Origin: Campylobacter showae
Lineage (GTDB): Bacteria > Campylobacterota > Campylobacteria > Campylobacterales > Campylobacteraceae
Direction: 5' to 3'
Length of the DNA stretch: 64,000 nt
Assembly (NCBI RefSeq): GCF_900699785.1
Contig: NZ_LR535679.1
Span: forward strand, 248,001 to 312,000
Shown here piece by piece: positions 1 through 7,928 of the stretch; positions within the stretch are counted from its first letter, which is position 1, and each line of letters starts with the position of its first letter. A program made the position numbers and the translations under genes. The notes beneath the pieces are model-generated. The model was not told the origin of the DNA. It was given only the letters and a program-made list of their open reading frames with translations, and ran no database searches.

Positions 1-143
1 TCAAAGTCGGAGATTTTTTTACCGAGCATCGCATCGCGAACGCAACCGCCGACGATATACGCGCGCTTGGTGTGGGGTGCGAGAAAATCTCGCAACCATT
101 TTAGATTTTTATTTTTGCAGATTTTCGAGCCGATTTTCGACAT
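1..143 (-). CDS. cca: CCA-adding enzyme / polynucleotide adenylyltransferase, N-terminal part (runs off window)
   Basis: Only the first 47 codons are in the window. The family is a class II nucleotidyltransferase that adds or repairs the 3' CCA of tRNA in the cytoplasm. The visible part reads YIVGGCVRDAMLG at about residues 29-41 and then KKISDFD, which is the glycine-rich nucleotide-binding loop followed by the first catalytic Asp-x-Asp region. I chose the ATG at 143 because it is in frame with these motifs and gives a normal N-terminal extension; it overlaps the end of the upstream CiaD-like gene by about 35 bases. The gene is the last visible member of a minus-strand run behind leuD-leuB. 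In C. jejuni cca also follows ciaD. Confidence 0.85.
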   Translation of the reverse strand, partial: MSKIGSKICKNKNLKWLRDFLAPHTKRAYIVGGCVRDAMLGKKISDF

Positions 144-630
144 TTGCCAGCACGAATTCTAAAAATTTAAGTGTGAGCGAGAGTCTGTCTTTTAGATTTT
201 CCTCGCCGGTTGCGTTTAGTCCTTCAAAAAGCACCAAAACGCGTTCTTTTAGGTTTTTTAGAAATATCTCCTCGCCCGTAAAATTCGCAACCTCGACCTC
301 AAAGGCTTTTTGCGGCGCAGCAGTCGCTATAGACTCCTCTACACCATCAAATTCCGCCGCCGTTTTTTGCGAGCTTACCGCGCTACCCAAAGCCGCCTCA
401 AACTCGCTAACCTCGTCCGCTACGCTTATCTCGCCGACTAAATTTGCAAGGCCGGCGGCGTTGGTCAAATTTACGTCGCCGCTTGATACGGGAATGCCCC
501 CCAAATTTATCCCGTCTTTAGTTTCGTTTGTCTCTTGCGATACGTCCTGTTTTTCGCGCGCGGCGTCCATCCGCTCTAGCTCCATCGCCACCTCGTCTAT
601 CGCCATTTTCGCTATTTCTTCTAGTTTCAT
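109..630 (-). CDS. ciaD: CiaD-like protein (Cj0788 family)
   Basis: A 173-residue acidic soluble protein. The N-terminus (MKLEEIAKMAIDEV) and the C-terminal third (ERVLVLFEGLN, LTLKFLEFVLANVENRLENL) resemble C. jejuni CiaD, a flagellar-exported effector that alters host signalling; the middle (residues about 35-110) is low-complexity, Ala/Glu/Val rich and poorly conserved. The C-terminal part is predicted helical, probably coiled coil. I chose ATG 630 rather than GTG 645: it forms an ATGA overlap with the upstream stop, has AAGGTGG upstream and matches the CiaD N-terminus. The position immediately before cca is the C. jejuni arrangement and supports the call. Whether it is a secreted effector in this organism is inference. 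Confidence 0.7.
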   Translation of the reverse strand: MKLEEIAKMAIDEVAMELERMDAAREKQDVSQETNETKDGINLGGIPVSSGDVNLTNAAGLANLVGEISVADEVSEFEAALGSAVSSQKTAAEFDGVEESIATAAPQKAFEVEVANFTGEEIFLKNLKERVLVLFEGLNATGEENLKDRLSLTLKFLEFVLANVENRLENLQK

Positions 631-872
631 AGTTTTATCAGCCACCTTTTAAATTCGGTTATTTCTTCGTCCGTTTTCATCTTAACAAAAAAATCGCGCA
701 TCTGCTCGTTCACGCCCGTTTTTTTCCTGCTAAGGCCGCTTAGGCGCCTTATCGCGGCGATCGCGGCGGCGTTTGCGGGCTCTCGCTTTAGGATGTTTTT
801 ATAAACTATCAGCGCGTCGTCTTTTAGCCCTTGAGCCTCGTAGATTAAGGCCTCGGTAATCGTATCTTTCAT
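627..872 (-). CDS. Small helical protein of unknown function (Cj0787-like)
   Basis: An 81-residue basic, helical protein starting MKDTITEALIY. Residues 5-45 (EALIYEAQGLKDDALIVYKNIL...PANAAAIAAIRRL) read like one TPR-type helix pair, and the C-terminus is charged (FFVKMKTDEEITEFKRWL). A longer reading frame begins at 929, but ATG 872 lies just beyond the leuB stop (875) and avoids overlapping leuB. It is translationally coupled (ATGA) to the CiaD-like gene. The same small gene precedes ciaD in C. jejuni. A role as an adaptor or chaperone for the next gene is possible but unproven. Confidence 0.7.
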   Translation of the reverse strand: MKDTITEALIYEAQGLKDDALIVYKNILKREPANAAAIAAIRRLSGLSRKKTGVNEQMRDFFVKMKTDEEITEFKRWLIKL

Positions 873-874
873 CT

Positions 875-1948
875 TTACGCTTTTTTTACGAGCGAGGCTA
901 CGATACTGCCCATTTCGCTCGTAGTGCAAATTTCTTTAGCGTCAAATTGCGCTATATCCTTCGTCCTGTATCCTTGCGCAAGTGCGGCTTTTACGGCATT
1001 TTCGATCGCTTTTGCTGCCTCGTTTTCGCCGAATGAATACCTAAGCATCATCGCAGCGCTTAGTATCGTAGCGACCGGGTTTGCGATGCCCTGCCCCGCG
1101 ATATCGGGCGCGCTGCCGTGGATAGGCTCGTAGATGCCCACCTTGCCCCCGATGCTAGCGCTTGGTAGTAGCCCTATCGAGCCGCACACCATGCTAGCCT
1201 CGTCGCTTAGGATATCGCCGAAGAGATTTTCCGTCAAAATCACGTCAAATTTACTAGGCGCGCGCACTAGTTGCATAGCCGCGTTATCGACGTACATAAA
1301 CTCCAAATTTACCTCCGGATAGCTCTTTGCGACCTCGCTCGTGACCTCTCGCCACAGCTGACTAGTCTCTAGCACGTTTGCCTTATCGACCATGCAGACG
1401 CGTTTTTTGCGCTTCATCGCGGTTTCAAATCCAACTTTTGCGATGCGCTCGATCTCTTCGCTCGTGTAGGTCATCGTGTTGTAGGCGCTGTTTTCCTTTT
1501 TCTCGCGCGGCTGACCGAAGTATATCCCGCCCGTTAGCTCTCTAACTACGATAAAATCGACGCCCTGAAGGACCGACGGCTTTAGCGTGCTAGCGTCAAC
1601 TAGCTCGTCAAATATCATCGCCGGGCGCAAATTCGCATACGCGCCAAGTCCTTTTCGCAGCTTTAAAAGCCCGCTTTCAGGGCGCAGATGACGCGGCAAG
1701 CCGTCCCATTTAGGCCCGCCTATGGCGCCGAAAAGCACTGCGTCCGAGTTTAGCGCGCCGTTTAGCGTCTCGCTAGGCAAAGGCTCGCCGAACACGTCGA
1801 TCGCGGCGCCTCCCATCAGGTAAAAGTTATAGCTAAGCTCAAAACCAAACTCCGCGCTAGCCGCGTCCAGCGCCTTTATCGCCTCATCCACTATCTCAGG
1901 GCCGATGCCGTCGCCCTTTATCACCGCTATGTTATAAATTTTAGCCAT
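875..1948 (-). CDS. leuB: 3-isopropylmalate dehydrogenase
   Basis: 357 residues, the usual length. It catalyses NAD-dependent oxidative decarboxylation of 3-isopropylmalate in cytoplasmic leucine synthesis. The N-terminus reads [13 protein letters not shown], the substrate Arg region ([13 protein letters not shown]) lies near residues 95-110, the metal and cofactor segment is [13 protein letters not shown] near 240, and GSAPDIAGQ follows near 280. It starts one base after the leuD stop, so the two are co-transcribed. leuA and leuC are not in the window. It heads straight into the small helical protein and CiaD-like genes, so leucine synthesis and those genes may share a transcript. Confidence 0.95.
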   Translation of the reverse strand: MAKIYNIAVIKGDGIGPEIVDEAIKALDAASAEFGFELSYNFYLMGGAAIDVFGEPLPSETLNGALNSDAVLFGAIGGPKWDGLPRHLRPESGLLKLRKGLGAYANLRPAMIFDELVDASTLKPSVLQGVDFIVVRELTGGIYFGQPREKKENSAYNTMTYTSEEIERIAKVGFETAMKRKKRVCMVDKANVLETSQLWREVTSEVAKSYPEVNLEFMYVDNAAMQLVRAPSKFDVILTENLFGDILSDEASMVCGSIGLLPSASIGGKVGIYEPIHGSAPDIAGQGIANPVATILSAAMMLRYSFGENEAAKAIENAVKAALAQGYRTKDIAQFDAKEICTTSEMGSIVASLVKKA

Positions 1949-1949
1949 C

Positions 1950-2432
1950 TTATATCCTTGTCTTTGCGTATTCTATGAGGCCGCCGCTTTTTAAAAGCTC
2001 TTGCATAAACGGCGGTATCGGGCTAAATTTATACTCTTTGCCGCTCGTTAAATTTACGACCGCGCCGTTATCTACGTCGATTTTTAGCTCGTCGCCCGCA
2101 TTTATCTCGTCGGTTTCTTTGATTTCTAGTATCAAAAGTCCCGTGTTAAAGCTGTTTCTATAAAAAATCCTAGCAAAACTTTTAGCTATCACCGCACCTA
2201 TACCTGCGGCCTTAAGCGCCAAAGGAGCGTGCTCGCGCGAGCTGCCGCAGCCGAAATTTTCGCCCGCTACGATGACGTCGCCGACGGATATTTTTTTGCT
2301 AAACTCGGGATCGGCGTCCTCCATGATATGAGTGGCCAAGATTTTCTCGTCCGAGGTGTTTAGGTAGCGCGCGGCTATGATGATGTCGGTGTCGATATTG
2401 TCGCCGAATTTCCAGACTTTTGCTTGTTTCAT
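1950..2432 (-). CDS. leuD: 3-isopropylmalate dehydratase small subunit
   Basis: 160 residues, of the short type shared with archaeal and homoaconitase-like small subunits. It forms isopropylmalate isomerase with LeuC, converting 2- to 3-isopropylmalate. The signature [14 protein letters not shown] is at residues 57-70 and [14 protein letters not shown] near 90-105. leuC is not adjacent and must be elsewhere. It is the first gene of the leuDB transcript: TAAGG sits about 8 bases upstream of the ATG, and a TAAAAT -10 candidate lies at 2460-2465. Confidence 0.93.
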   Translation of the reverse strand: MKQAKVWKFGDNIDTDIIIAARYLNTSDEKILATHIMEDADPEFSKKISVGDVIVAGENFGCGSSREHAPLALKAAGIGAVIAKSFARIFYRNSFNTGLLILEIKETDEINAGDELKIDVDNGAVVNLTSGKEYKFSPIPPFMQELLKSGGLIEYAKTRI

Positions 2433-2747
2433 AATTTACCTTAAGATTAAATTTGCGCGATTTTATCCAAAAGAATCTAAATAAACAATCAAAGCGCGAT
2501 AGGTAGCGGTCGGTGCGGGTAAATTTGAGGTTAAATTTAAACAGTCCGGCTCGCGGGTCAAATTTCAAATTTAACATAAAAATAAGCGCGCCAAGGCAGG
2601 AAATTCAACAAGCTGCATAAATTTGAGCGCTCAGAAAAGGCAAGCTTTAGAGCGGCGGAATCGAGGTTAAATTTGATCAAAAAATGGACGAGATATCGCC
2701 GAGATACTCGTCCGCAGATTTTTATTTTTATAAATCGTTACATTCGG
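2433..2747. other. Spacer upstream of leuD
   Basis: No convincing gene. It contains a -10-like GGATAAAAT (TAAAAT at 2460-2465, minus) about 28 bases upstream of leuD. The rest is AT-rich with many AAATTT words. The same GGATAAAAT shape precedes ileS (near 23630), which supports its use as a promoter. Confidence 0.5.
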
Positions 2748-2834
2748 TTAAAACAAAACCACCGCTGCCGTTAGACAACCCCAAAGCACGGCTCCGATAG
2801 CCATAGTTGCGTGAGTTACTGCAGAATCTTTCAT
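2748..2834 (-). CDS. 28-residue single-helix membrane peptide, MetS-like
   Basis: An ORF of 28 codons beginning MKDSAVTHATMAIGAV and ending WGCLTAAVVLF. It has an excellent AAAGGAG 6 bases upstream of the ATG and its own -10 (TATAAT, 2858-2863). One hydrophobic helix spans about residues 9-28. The WGCLTAAVVLF end resembles the WGGLxAAIxxL pattern of the small subunit (MetS) of NSS-type methionine/alanine importers, but no NSS transporter is adjacent, so the match may be only general. The good RBS and a structured promoter make it a likely real gene. The nearest neighbour upstream is a two-component operon on the same strand. Confidence 0.65.
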   Translation of the reverse strand: MKDSAVTHATMAIGAVLWGCLTAAVVLF

Positions 2835-2857
2835 CTTTTCTCCTTTATTTTTGGAGA

Positions 2858-2891
2858 ATTATAATGACCTTTTGTGTCCTCAATGTGTCCT
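2858..2891 (-). promoter_or_regulatory. Promoter with 11-bp-period direct repeat
   Basis: On the minus strand AGGACACA occurs at 2884-2891 and again at 2873-2880, exactly 11 bases apart, followed 10 bases later by TATAAT (2858-2863). The repeats cover where a -35 would be. OmpR/PhoB-family regulators bind head-to-tail repeats with 11-bp spacing and often replace the -35, so this fits an activator site. An OmpR-family regulator is encoded at 4962-5636; its own upstream region has one related AGGACAAA. Confidence 0.55.
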
Positions 2892-3044
2892 TTGTATGAC
2901 TTTTTAAAATTTCGCATTAAATTTACGCTTGTTCCGTCAAATTTCGCGCCCGTAAGTTAAATTTACCGTGCAATCAGCCGAGTCTGAGAGTCAAATTTAC
3001 CCGCCGAAGAATCGCAAATTTGAACTATTTTAGCCGCGGTTTTC

Positions 3045-4106
3045 TCAAATTTTACGCGCGTTTGGGATTTTCACGCTAGCAGTCGTGCCGCGCCCCGGCT
3101 CGCTTTCAAGGCTTATCTCCCCGCCCAAAAGATAAACTATACGCCGCACGATAGATAGCCCAAGACCGCTGCCCTTGCCCTTGTGCGACTCCTCGCATTG
3201 ATAAAATTTATCGTAGATTTTCTCAAGCTTTTTAGCCTCGATGCCCGCCCCCTCGTCGCTAATGCGTACTATAAGCCGCCCGCCCTCTTCTCGGCAGCTC
3301 ACGCCGATATCGGCGGCTGAGTATTTCAACGCGTTATCCATCAAATTTACCCAAATTTGCGCTAGCATCGAGGCGTTGCTACGCACAGTTACGGCGGCTA
3401 GATCTAGATCAAACTCACGCCCGTCGTACTTTTGCATTAGCATCGCGGCGGCCTTTCGCAGCTGCTCGTCTACACGCACGTTTTCGTCCAAATTTACGCC
3501 CGCTTGGCTGTCCAGGCGCGATAGTAGCAGCATATCCTCGCACAGTCTGCTTAGCGCGCCCGCTTGCTCTTTTATGAGATCTAGATACTCGTTTCTGCGC
3601 GCTTCGTCCGTCTCGTCCTGTGCGATCTCGCAGTAGCCGCTGATGACGCTTAGAGGCGTTTTTAGCTCGTGCAAGACGTTTGAAATGAAGTCCTTTTGCA
3701 TGTAGTCCATCTTTTCTAGCGCCGCCGCGGTCAAATTTATATTTGCCGCTAGCTCGTCTAGCTCGTGCAGGTACTCGCTATCCACGCCGCGTTTGCAGTT
3801 CTTGCGCGCGACCCTAACGGCGAAGTCGCCTCTGGCGATCTTACCGGCTGCTAGCCTAAAGCTCTCGACATATCTCAAAAAATAGGCCGATACCGCGTAA
3901 AATATCGCTCCGCCCGCGCCCATCACGATAGCGCAAAAGCTGATAATGCCCCAAAACATCCCAAGCTTCATCTCAAATATCCGCTCGTAAGCCAGGATCG
4001 CCGCCGACGCCGCGACGCAAAGCACGCAAAAGACGAAGATAAACATCGCCGCGGTGTAGGTTTTTAAGCTGATTAGGTATTTTTTCTTATTTTGCGTAGT
4101 ACTCAT
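3045..4106 (-). CDS. Membrane sensor histidine kinase
   Basis: 353 residues. Two membrane helices (about residues 17-40 and 50-75) enclose a very short periplasmic loop, so the kinase probably senses within the membrane or through a partner. A HAMP-like linker follows, then the H-box FISNVLHELKTPLSVISGY (His near 146), the N-box NLMDNALKYS, the G1 box SDEGAGIE and the G2 box GKGSGLGLSIVRRIV. The start overlaps the end of the preceding YD-repeat-like gene by 20 bases, so it is translationally coupled. With the response regulator it forms one operon with the secreted protein in the middle; the tiny sensor loop makes that protein a plausible input partner (inference). Confidence 0.9.
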   Translation of the reverse strand: MSTTQNKKKYLISLKTYTAAMFIFVFCVLCVAASAAILAYERIFEMKLGMFWGIISFCAIVMGAGGAIFYAVSAYFLRYVESFRLAAGKIARGDFAVRVARKNCKRGVDSEYLHELDELAANINLTAAALEKMDYMQKDFISNVLHELKTPLSVISGYCEIAQDETDEARRNEYLDLIKEQAGALSRLCEDMLLLSRLDSQAGVNLDENVRVDEQLRKAAAMLMQKYDGREFDLDLAAVTVRSNASMLAQIWVNLMDNALKYSAADIGVSCREEGGRLIVRISDEGAGIEAKKLEKIYDKFYQCEESHKGKGSGLGLSIVRRIVYLLGGEISLESEPGRGTTASVKIPNARKI

Positions 4107-4944
4107 ATTTTATTTCCGTTTTTTTATATAAACCGATCTCTTTTATGTCGCCGTTTTCGTAGTATTTGTCCGCGGGCTTAAATTTGACCGAGGTTTTATG
4201 CGTCAAATTTCCCCGCTCGTCCCTCGTTATGTCTTTAAACTGCAAGATTTGCCAGATTTTTGCCTCAGAGCCGAAGTAATTTACCGACGTATACTCCATC
4301 TCGTCGCCGTTTGCGGCGTAGTAATAAACCCATTTTGAGTTCGGGGCTTGCGTGATTTTTTCGTATTCGCCGTTTGGCTTGCGCTCGAAGCTTATCACTA
4401 TGGCGTGGCGCGGCTCCATATTATTTTCTATCCGCGTTAAAACGCCATTTTCGTCGTAGACGTAGCTATCATCCGTCACTAGCGTCCCGCCGGAATACGC
4501 CGCCCGAGCGATCATTTTACCGTCCTTGCCGTAGGTAGTTTTCTCCGTGCGCGGGTAAAATTTATCCTCAACATGCTGTTCTTTGGCTGTCGCAACTAAA
4601 TTTTCGCCGTCAAATTCGTATTCGTAGAGATAAACGGCGCTATCTTGGTATTTTTTGCGTATTAGCCCGTCTTTACCGTACTCAAACAAAACCGAGCTGT
4701 TCGGCACGCCGTTTATATGCTCGGTTTCTCGCAGTATATAGCCGTTTTCGTTAAACTCCGTCCGCTTTACGCGCGTATTTTCTAGCGCGCCCGAGCCGTC
4801 TATAGAGTATTCGTACTCCGTAGCCGTCATGCTTTTAACCTCGCCTTTTAGATCCTTTTTGCTCCAGTCGCTTTCTGGTAAAACGGCCGAGTTTAGATAG
4901 CAAACAGCCGATACCGCCGCGAAAATAGCTTTTAAAATTTTCAC
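4087..4944 (-). CDS. Secreted YD/RHS-like repeat protein between a response regulator and a kinase
   Basis: About 285 residues. From GTG 4944 the N-terminus is MKILKAIFAAVSAVCYLNSA, a clean signal peptide; an earlier GTG at 4965 overlaps the regulator stop (GTGA) but adds acidic residues to the n-region. AGGGAAG precedes GTG 4944. The mature part is a series of short beta hairpins: EFNENGYI, FEYGKDGLI, YEFDGENLV, TTYGKDGKMI, YVYDENGVL, TRDERGNLT. This is the Y-x(n)-D-x-x-G pattern of YD/RHS and MORN-variant repeats. I do not recognise a named family. Its place inside a two-component operon suggests a periplasmic signal-binding or regulated target protein. Confidence 0.75.
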   Translation of the reverse strand: MKILKAIFAAVSAVCYLNSAVLPESDWSKKDLKGEVKSMTATEYEYSIDGSGALENTRVKRTEFNENGYILRETEHINGVPNSSVLFEYGKDGLIRKKYQDSAVYLYEYEFDGENLVATAKEQHVEDKFYPRTEKTTYGKDGKMIARAAYSGGTLVTDDSYVYDENGVLTRIENNMEPRHAIVISFERKPNGEYEKITQAPNSKWVYYYAANGDEMEYTSVNYFGSEAKIWQILQFKDITRDERGNLTHKTSVKFKPADKYYENGDIKEIGLYKKTEIKYEYYAK

Positions 4945-4961
4945 TTTATCTTCCCTGCCCC

Positions 4962-5636
4962 TCACTCGTAAATTTCACCCTTATAGCCGATGCCGCGCAC
5001 CGTAGCTATCTCAAAGTCCGTGCAGTTTTCTAGCTTGCGGCGTAGTTTTTTTACGTGCGTATCGACCGCGCGCTCGTCGCTATCCGTGTCGTAGCCCCAG
5101 ATTTCTTGCATGACTTCTAGGCGAGTGAAAATTTTGCCCGGGTTTGAGAGCAGTAAAAAGAGCAGATAAAACTCCTTTGGCGCGAGCTCTACGGCCTCAC
5201 CGCCGATTTTTAGGCTAAGAGCCGCATAGTCTAGCTCGGAGTTTTTAAACTTCAGCCGCTTGCCGCTAGCGATCTTGGCTCGGCGCAAAAGCGCGTTTAT
5301 GCGTAGCGTCATTTCTTTTAAATTTACGGGCTTGCTCATGTAGTCGTCCGCCCCCGTGACAAAGCCTTTCTCCATGCCCTCCATGCCGCTTTTTGCCGTT
5401 ATCATGAGCACCGGCAGCGACTCGTCTAGTAGTTTGATTTGTTTGGTTAGCTCGTATCCGCTAAGCCCGGGCATCATGATATCGGTGATCACAAGATCGG
5501 CGCGCTCGCTCTCTAGTAGCTGCAAAGCCTGGCGCCCGTCAAAAGCCGCAAGCGGAGAAAAGCCTTCCTGGGCGAGCTTTAGGCAGATGATTTTATTTAA
5601 ATTCTCGTCATCCTCGGCGACTAAAATTTTAAACAT
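4962..5636 (-). CDS. OmpR/PhoB-family response regulator
   Basis: 224 residues. The receiver domain covers 1-120 with the acidic pocket EDD (8-10), phospho-acceptor Asp in LVITDIMMPG (about 52), Thr in MITAK (about 80) and Lys in YMSKPVN (about 102). The winged helix covers 130-224 with FYLLFLLLSNPGKIFTRLEV and the recognition helix region DERAVDTHVKKLRRKL. It is the first gene of the operon, with AAGGAAAATAA before the ATG. Upstream on the minus strand is a single AGGACAAA that resembles the repeated box at 2873-2891, which could indicate autoregulation. Confidence 0.93.
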   Translation of the reverse strand: MFKILVAEDDENLNKIICLKLAQEGFSPLAAFDGRQALQLLESERADLVITDIMMPGLSGYELTKQIKLLDESLPVLMITAKSGMEGMEKGFVTGADDYMSKPVNLKEMTLRINALLRRAKIASGKRLKFKNSELDYAALSLKIGGEAVELAPKEFYLLFLLLSNPGKIFTRLEVMQEIWGYDTDSDERAVDTHVKKLRRKLENCTDFEIATVRGIGYKGEIYE

Positions 5637-5727
5637 TTATTTTCCTTAAATTTGCCCCGAATTTAACGGGCAAGGCGATAAATTTTGTCCTATTTTATCA
5701 AATTTAACGAGAAATCGGCGGGTAAAT

Positions 5728-6327
5728 TTAGCGAAGCATCATCAAAACGCCGATGACGCAGATAATGGCGGCCGTAAAAATCTCTAAAAGCCGCAGATGA
5801 GTTTGCAAAAATTTCTTTAGTATCGCTCCGCCCAGAGCATAGATGCTAAGCGAGCAAAACTCGATAAAAACGAGCATAACCGTGATAGAGAGTATACGAG
5901 GCAGGCTAAAAGGATCGTTCGCGTCCAAAAAAGTCGGCAACAAAGCCGATAGAAAAATCCACGCCTTAGGATTTGAGATGCAGACCACGGCGCCGTTTAA
6001 AAACATCTGCTTTTTACTCGGCAGCTGCGAGACCTTCGTGATGCTAAGCTGCCCCTTGCTAAAAAACAGCATAGCGCCCAGATACAGCAGATAAAGCCCC
6101 GCGATGACGTTTAAAACCTTAAACGCGAAACTATAATGCGCCAAAACGGCGCCCACTCCCAGCATACAGCAAATACCTACTAAGGCCAGAGAGGCGAGCT
6201 GGCCCGACATCATCGGCAGCGCGCGCACGTAGCCTAGGCTCATGCCGATACTCATCGCGTAGGTCATGTTGATGCCCGGCATCAGGCTGATGGGGAAAAA
6301 CGTAACGGCAAAAAGTAGGTAGTTCAT
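5728..6327 (-). CDS. LysE/RhtB-family amino acid exporter
   Basis: 199 residues with about six membrane helices, normal for the family. The N-terminal MPGINMTYAMSIGMSLGY carries the conserved P-G motif of helix 1 (usually PGP; here PGI), and VCISNPKAWIFLSALLP is the typical NPKxxxF motif near residue 120. Members export basic amino acids, threonine, homoserine or other metabolites; the substrate cannot be read from sequence. It is separated from the regulator gene by about 90 bases on the same strand and may be a separate unit. Confidence 0.88.
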   Translation of the reverse strand: MNYLLFAVTFFPISLMPGINMTYAMSIGMSLGYVRALPMMSGQLASLALVGICCMLGVGAVLAHYSFAFKVLNVIAGLYLLYLGAMLFFSKGQLSITKVSQLPSKKQMFLNGAVVCISNPKAWIFLSALLPTFLDANDPFSLPRILSITVMLVFIEFCSLSIYALGGAILKKFLQTHLRLLEIFTAAIICVIGVLMMLR

Positions 6328-6566
6328 AAAGCGCCTTAAATTTTAAAGAAATAGTAAATCAAATTTTATAAATTTAAGATAAAAAACGGCGGCCAAACGG
6401 CGGAAATTTAGCAAAATTTGCTTGAGGAGTCGTTTGTGTTTTTGGGTCGCGGCGCGAAATTTGTTTTTTGTGCGCGGGCGGGAAATTTACCTGGCTTTGC
6501 GGCGACTTTTGCTTGCGTTTTTTGAGGCGCAGAGAGTAAATTTAGCAAGCAAATCTCTAAGCGCGC

Positions 6567-6612
6567 AAATTTAAACCCGCAAATTTGACTTTATCCGTGC
6601 GGGCTTAAATTT
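6567..6612 (-). terminator. Long inverted repeat in the 6328-6675 spacer
   Basis: AAATTTAAACCCGC at 6567-6580 pairs with GCGGGCTTAAATTT at 6599-6612 with one mismatch, giving a 14-bp stem and an 18-base loop. It lies 3' of the DUF1877 gene (minus strand) and may end its transcript, though there is no clear U-tract. The rest of the 348-bp spacer shows no gene that I can support. Confidence 0.45.
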
Positions 6613-6675
6613 ACCCCGAAAAACGGCCCTAAAGCCAACCGACCGTTTAGCTGGTTTTGCGGTAAAATTTAGAAA

Positions 6676-7167
6676 TTACGCTATCACTATCAGCACGCCA
6701 AGGCCTTTGCCCGCGGCATTTTGATAAAAGCTCAAAAGCCCGTTAAAATGCTCTTTTAGCTCGGCTTTGATATCCTCAAATTCACTCTCGTACTCCCATA
6801 TCTCGGGATAGGTGCCCGCCTTGCCGAAGCCCGTAAAATTTACGTTTGCTAAAAGCGCGCCGATGTCGGTGCTCTGCATCGCTTTGGCTACGGCTTTTAC
6901 GTCATCTGCGTCCACGTAAGATACAGCCTCGCTTCCTTCCTCGCCAGCCATGCCGCGCCCAAATATAGCCCAGCTAAGCGGATTAGGCGTCGTGAAAATC
7001 TCGCCCGCGCTCATCGCTTCAAACATATTTTTACCCGTTAGCGTTTTATGCATCGCATCCCACATTTTATCCAGGTCGTATTCGTCCAGCGCCTCGCCGT
7101 CGCCGCCGTTTTTTATCGCCTCGATATCATCCTGAACATAAGCGTAGTAGTGCGCGCTCATTCCCAT
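6676..7167 (-). CDS. DUF1877 (YfbM-like) protein
   Basis: 163 residues, cytoplasmic. The start MGMSAHYYAYVQDDIEAI, the central DLDKMWDAMHKTLTG (about 51-65), the PLSWAIFG segment and SYVDADDVKAVAKAM are the landmarks of the YfbM/DUF1877 family. No catalytic function is known for it. It stands alone: about 65 bases from the DsrE gene upstream and 348 bases from the next gene downstream. Confidence 0.8.
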   Translation of the reverse strand: MGMSAHYYAYVQDDIEAIKNGGDGEALDEYDLDKMWDAMHKTLTGKNMFEAMSAGEIFTTPNPLSWAIFGRGMAGEEGSEAVSYVDADDVKAVAKAMQSTDIGALLANVNFTGFGKAGTYPEIWEYESEFEDIKAELKEHFNGLLSFYQNAAGKGLGVLIVIA

Positions 7168-7232
7168 TTTCGCTCCTTAGTTAAAATCAAATAAAGTCTC
7201 AAATTTAAGGCAAATTTGCCGCTAGCGACGGA

Positions 7233-7592
7233 CTAAAAAGTCATCACCTGATCGCACTCCGCGACCCAGCTAGCAAGGATATCCATGCTGCCTTTTATCT
7301 CGCTATCAAAATACGGCTCTCCCGCGTGCAGACCGCATCTAGCCTCGCAGCTACCGCAGACTTTTAGCGCTACGCCGTTTGCGTGTAGCTCTTTTAGTTT
7401 CGCCACGAGATCAAAGTCGTAGTTTTCGGGCTTTTGCGTGCTATTTCGCGCAAGATCTACAGCGTCGTTCATCAGAAATATCCTGACGTATTCGCCCCTG
7501 TTTTTGAGCGCTCCTGCTAACCGCAATGCATTATACGCGTTGTCTGTGCCGTTATACGGCTTATTTGTGAGGATGAGTAGAAATTTTTTCAT
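7233..7592 (-). CDS. DsrE/DsrF-like family protein
   Basis: 119 residues, single domain. LLILTNKPYNGTDNAYNALRLAGAL is the usual DsrE nucleotide-fold start, and VKVCGSCEARCG near residues 85-95 carries three cysteines where DsrE proteins have the persulfide-carrying cysteine. The family handles sulfur relay or binds small ligands in the cytoplasm. The extra cysteines (CGSCEARC) are more than DsrE of sulfur oxidisers has and could bind metal or carry sulfur. An AAGGAGC-type RBS precedes the ATG. Confidence 0.8.
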   Translation of the reverse strand: MKKFLLILTNKPYNGTDNAYNALRLAGALKNRGEYVRIFLMNDAVDLARNSTQKPENYDFDLVAKLKELHANGVALKVCGSCEARCGLHAGEPYFDSEIKGSMDILASWVAECDQVMTF

Positions 7593-7851
7593 TTTGTGCT
7601 CCTTTTGCTGCTTTTACTAGCTTTACTTAAAAACCTTGCCTTTGCGGCGCCGCTAGTTTTTGCGGTACAAACAGTGCAAATTTTAGCTAAGTTGTGCGTA
7701 AAGTATCTTAAATTTGAGCTCAAATTTGAAATAAATTCGTCGCAGTAAAAGCCGCCGAAAAATGAAATTTATAAAAGAGACGGCGGACCGTAAATTTAGC
7801 AAATCCGCCGTAATATTAAATAAGTGAAAGTATCGCAAAGCTAGGCGAGGC

Positions 7852-7912
7852 GAATTTTGCTTCGCGAATGAGGCGGGCTTATCGTTCGCCTTAGTGAAGC
7901 GAAGTAAAATTC
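7852..7912. repeat. Inverted repeat / hairpin in dsrE-ansA spacer
   Basis: GAATTTTGCTTCGC (7852-7865) pairs with GCGAAGTAAAATTC (7899-7912): 14 positions with a single G-T wobble. Inside it, GCGAA and TTCGC can pair in an alternative way. It lies about 260 bases upstream of the DsrE start and 3' of ansA, in the 483-bp spacer 7593-8075, where I see no protein gene. Confidence 0.5.
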
Positions 7913-7928
7913 AACGATGCATAGCAAT

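Noticed and set aside
2299-2577. 92-codon minus frame across the leuD start
   Set aside because: Overlaps leuD in another frame, arginine/histidine-rich like a shadow, no RBS.
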